NCBI GenBank assembly: GCA_964035575.1
Contig: OZ037849.1
Coordinates: forward strand, 1,116,001 to 1,180,000
DNA from: Rhynchopus sp. YZ270_cl-10
Taxonomy: Eukaryota; Euglenozoa; Diplonemea; Diplonemida; Diplonemidae
Reading direction: 5' to 3'
DNA length: 64,000 nt
Numbering within the stretch: position 1 is the stretch's first letter; each line of letters starts with the position of its first letter. This document shows positions 60,995-64,000 of the stretch, piece after piece. Both the position numbers and the translations under genes were made by a program. The notes under the pieces were generated by a model. The model searched no databases. It saw nothing but the letters and a program-made list of their open reading frames with translations, and was not told the origin of the DNA.

Positions 60995-63127
60995 ATGAAG
61001 TGGATGCAGTGTCTCGATGGCGTGCTCTCCTTGGATGGCACACTGAGCAGGAAGGAGAAGGAGCACCGCACACAGTACTTCATCGGCATTGTTGTGGCTT
61101 TCTGTGCCGTTGCCGGAGGCCTGGTGTTGACGTACCGCGTGCAAGTAGCACGGACGTTTTACCTAACAGGGACGTTGCTGGCGTGCTTCGGCTTTTGTGC
61201 TGCGGTGTGCGCAGTGCTCTGCAAGGTGCCCTTGACGACAGGGATCGTGGTGTGCACGCTCTACGTGACCACAGCTGGTGTGCTCCTGTGGGATCTGGAT
61301 GCACGTACCCTCTCAGACTCGAGATGGCCTGTCCTCGTGCTCATCATCGACATGCTGCTGGTGATGGAGGTGCCCGCACGGTACAGCTTGGGTCTCGTTG
61401 TTTTCGTTTTTATGTGGTTGTTGGTGCTCGGGCTTGAGGAAAGCTTCAGGTTTGGTCTGTTCGACATACCTGGGTTGGCAGAGCAGGAGGGTGAGTACGG
61501 AAGGGTCTATTACAAAGAACTCAGATTTTCGTGTAAGAAGCTTCCGTGTCCAGTTAACTTCCCTGCTCCTGACATGATTTCAGCAATGGCTGTCTTTCTG
61601 ATAGACTTCATCATCACACGTGGTTTCGCACGCCAAGTGCTGAAGGAGCAAGCATCAATGGAGCGGACGATCAACGCTGTGCAGGAGATTGCGTCGTTGC
61701 TCGCAAAGTACGACGTGGAAGGTGTGGCACGGATGCTTGCGGCACGTGGCTCAGAGCTGCCTGAGGAGATGTACGAGACGCTGCAGACAATGGAGCAGAA
61801 CCTGCGCCGCTACAAGCCCTACCTCCCTGCTGCGCTGTTTGAGGAGATGGAGATGGAGAGAGGGAGGAATACTCGTCTTGAGCGGACGTCTGTGGCACCA
61901 CTCGGAGAATGTGAAACAGCAACCATCGTGTTCACAGACATACGTTCCTCAACAGCGATCTGGGAACATGCACCTGATGGGATGCATGCTGGGCTGAAGA
62001 TCCACAACACTGTGATACGCGAGGTGATGCAGATGTTTGGTGGGTACGAAGTGAAGACGCTTGGTGATGCCTTCATGGTTGCCTTCACATCAACACAGGA
62101 CGGGGTGAACTTCGGTCTGCGTGTGCACGAACTCCTGCGTGAAGCTGTCTGGCCTGCTTCACTACTTGAGGATGCACCAATCTGTGCTGAACAGGGACCA
62201 CTTTGGGGAGGACTGACTGTGCGCATTGGTGTGAACACAGGCCCTGTGAGTGTGGAGGAGAACGCACTGACGGGACGGACAGACTACTTTGGCCACACAG
62301 TGAACGTTGCTGCCCGCCTTGAGAGCACATGCAAGCCTGGTGCTGTGGCTGTGCCTTGTGACCTGTACACATCTGAGTGCAGGTCTTGCTCTGCTGTTGT
62401 TGGGGATGCGGAACCACTGGACTTGAAGGGTGTGTCTGGGGCAACGTTTGTGCAATGTGTGTGGCCTTTGTCACTTGCGGGTCGCAAGCACAGTCCCCTC
62501 AAAGAACCTTCCGTGATGGTGAAGGGTGAAGACTTAGAGAGTTTCTATTCGCGAGATTCCGCCAGTGAGAACACCAGTTCAATGTGTACTGACAGCCACG
62601 CCATGACACTTCCGTTTGACGCAACTGTTGGCACTGTGCATCTTGCCGTTGGTGACGAGTGTGACCCTTCAGCACTGCACCACCTGAGCCTTGCCCTGAG
62701 CACCCTCACAGTGGCACTGGACCAGAACGGTGGGACCTTGGTGACGCTACTTGGGAGCCGTGTCTGTGTTGGGTGGAACCTGACCCGGCCAGCACCTGCA
62801 CACATGGAGAACGCAGTGCGCTTTGCGCAACGCCTTTTGGGGACTGCAGTGCTGTCTGGTGCAGGGCTTGTGACGGGTTCGGTGCAGCACGGAGATGTTG
62901 GTGCTCGGAAGCAACGCTTTGTGACTGTGATGGGGCAGACTGTGTACCGGAGCTGGGCGCTGTGCGACACGGCACGGGAGGGGAGGCAGTGTTTGTACGA
63001 ACCTCCGTTCGGGACTGTGCTTCCTGCTGCGTTGAAGCTGGCACTGCAGGCTGAGAGCAAATCACATGGGTTGTACCAGGTCCTTGCGATGAGGAGTCGT
63101 TTTTATGAAGAGATAGACAAGACATAA
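60995..63127 (+). CDS. Chimeric membrane adenylate cyclase
   Basis: 710 residues from ATG 60995 (MKWMQCLDGVLSLDGTL). The anchor and start of the signalling helix (QASMERTINAVQEIA) follow the pseudo-cyclase class. From [15 protein letters not shown] on it follows the active class, with DNA matching each class on either side of about 61690. The catalytic domain (307-460) has Asp315, Lys354, Asp358, Asp430, Asn437 and Arg441, all adenylate-cyclase residues. A degenerate second domain follows (about 550-670). Its codons in the catalytic domain are G-ending, unlike the C-ending block of the 6809 and 18418 genes, so it did not share their recent conversion. Confidence 0.93.
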   Translation: MKWMQCLDGVLSLDGTLSRKEKEHRTQYFIGIVVAFCAVAGGLVLTYRVQVARTFYLTGTLLACFGFCAAVCAVLCKVPLTTGIVVCTLYVTTAGVLLWDLDARTLSDSRWPVLVLIIDMLLVMEVPARYSLGLVVFVFMWLLVLGLEESFRFGLFDIPGLAEQEGEYGRVYYKELRFSCKKLPCPVNFPAPDMISAMAVFLIDFIITRGFARQVLKEQASMERTINAVQEIASLLAKYDVEGVARMLAARGSELPEEMYETLQTMEQNLRRYKPYLPAALFEEMEMERGRNTRLERTSVAPLGECETATIVFTDIRSSTAIWEHAPDGMHAGLKIHNTVIREVMQMFGGYEVKTLGDAFMVAFTSTQDGVNFGLRVHELLREAVWPASLLEDAPICAEQGPLWGGLTVRIGVNTGPVSVEENALTGRTDYFGHTVNVAARLESTCKPGAVAVPCDLYTSECRSCSAVVGDAEPLDLKGVSGATFVQCVWPLSLAGRKHSPLKEPSVMVKGEDLESFYSRDSASENTSSMCTDSHAMTLPFDATVGTVHLAVGDECDPSALHHLSLALSTLTVALDQNGGTLVTLLGSRVCVGWNLTRPAPAHMENAVRFAQRLLGTAVLSGAGLVTGSVQHGDVGARKQRFVTVMGQTVYRSWALCDTAREGRQCLYEPPFGTVLPAALKLALQAESKSHGLYQVLAMRSRFYEEIDKT

Positions 63128-63513
63128 GTAGTGTGCTGTGCCAATTTCCATTGTGCACTTGCACCTGCTCTGTTGTTACTCAGAAAGTACCCTTCCACAG
63201 TGTCAAAATTTTTGTCAATCAAAATCTCTTTCTTCGCAACAGCGAAGCTTATTCTCTTCTCACGGAATACGTGTAGCGCAGTGGCAATCTCCTCCCTTCA
63301 TAATCTTTGTCTCGTTGTATTACACGACGGGCGCGTCTCCTGCTGCTCTCTTTTCGTGTGTGCAGTGTGTACCCTGCTAAACCTACCATGTGGGCATGTT
63401 GAGCTGTCCACAGGGTATTACACCAGATGCCCGGCACATACCACCTTGAGGTTGTCACATTCAATTTCTTATCCAACCACCCCAAGAAACACAGATACTT
63501 GACGGGAGGGGAG

Positions 63514-64000
63514 ATGGGGCTGCAGTGTCTCAATGGCGTGCTCTCCTTGGACGGGACACTGAGCACCAAAAGGAAGGAGCTGCGCACGCAGTTCTTTATC
63601 TTTGCCTGTGCGGGTTGGTGGGCCACAATATTCAGCCTTGTGACTTCGCTTGGGAGACTTACAAAACAGCCAATCTCCTTCTGCGGGTCACTTATAGCTC
63701 TGCTTGGCTTCAGTCTAATAGTCTGTGCAGTGCTGTGCAGGGTTCCGTTGACAACAAGGGTGGTGGTGGGCACGTTGTACATGGTCACATGTGGAATGCT
63801 GATGTGGGATTTGAATGCACGTACACTATCGTTAGTACAATGGCCTCTTCTCGTGCTCATCATCGACATGCTGCTTGTGATGCGGGTGCCCACACGGTAC
63901 AGTCTGGGTCTTGTGTGTTTGGTTATTTTTTGGTTGTTGTTGCTTGGTGTTGAGGAGGGCTTCAGGTTTGGTCTGTTCGACATTCCCGGTATGCCTGCAC
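63514..64000 (+). CDS. Membrane cyclase-family gene, N-terminal part (runs off window)
   Basis: ATG 63514 starts MGLQCLNGVLSLDGTLSTKR and the frame stays open to the window end, covering five membrane helices of the anchor up to FRFGLFDIPGMPA. Closest to the 55940 and 58507 genes, including the GGGAGGGGAG leader before the ATG. Whether it has a catalytic or only a degenerate domain cannot be seen. Confidence 0.85.
   Translation, partial: MGLQCLNGVLSLDGTLSTKRKELRTQFFIFACAGWWATIFSLVTSLGRLTKQPISFCGSLIALLGFSLIVCAVLCRVPLTTRVVVGTLYMVTCGMLMWDLNARTLSLVQWPLLVLIIDMLLVMRVPTRYSLGLVCLVIFWLLLLGVEEGFRFGLFDIPGMPA

Overview
This 64 kb window looks like nuclear DNA of a free-living protist. Coding DNA is GC-rich. 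The DNA between genes is full of homopolymer T/A/C runs, small repeats and foldback elements. At least three genes use or probably use GT-AG introns (GTATGT-like donors), and proteins such as signal-peptide sulfatase, folate/biopterin-type transporter and membrane-anchored cyclases are eukaryotic. Every gene I can support lies on the + strand. Many start codons follow a long pyrimidine tract ending in AG by 20-100 bases. Co-directional gene clusters plus pyrimidine-AG acceptors fit Euglenozoa with spliced-leader trans-splicing, and families of receptor-like cyclases and BT1 transporters also fit. That placement is inference: no spliced leader, rRNA or tRNA gene was seen.

Layout. 1-4.5 kb: the C-terminal end of an adenylate cyclase, then a membrane receptor joining a degenerate 5'-nucleotidase ectodomain to a degenerate cyclase domain. 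4.5-6.8 kb: repeats. 6.8-8.9 kb: a full adenylate cyclase followed by 41 perfect copies of GTGAAT. 10.1-13.9 kb: three small genes, one with introns and a twin CX3C motif like small TIM chaperones. 15.3-17.6 kb: a probable old mobile element with a zinc-finger ORF, RGDNS repeats and a recombinase-like end. 18.4-20.6 kb: a second full cyclase. 21.5-23.6 kb: an OATP-like transporter whose 3' end is duplicated. 26.2-37.1 kb: two paralogous ankyrin genes around a ubiquitin-like/WD40 gene, a secreted protein gene and a 1.2 kb perfect-style foldback. 37.5-47.9 kb: sulfatase, a three-exon Rossmann/3-hydroxyacyl-CoA dehydratase fusion, and a BT1 transporter. 48-53.6 kb: repeats and two non-autonomous DNA transposons, one with a perfect 8 bp target duplication. 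53.7-64 kb: a tandem array of five cyclase-family genes.

Main theme. Eight complete or partial genes share one architecture: six-helix membrane anchor, signalling helix, then cyclase homology domains. One class has a catalytic domain with adenylate-cyclase residues plus a degenerate second domain. The other class keeps the same anchor but has only a degenerate domain. One gene (60995-63127) is a visible chimera of the two classes. With the nucleotidase-cyclase receptor this looks like a diversifying cAMP signalling family in which active and inactive members could pair through their common anchor and helix; the pairing is a hypothesis.
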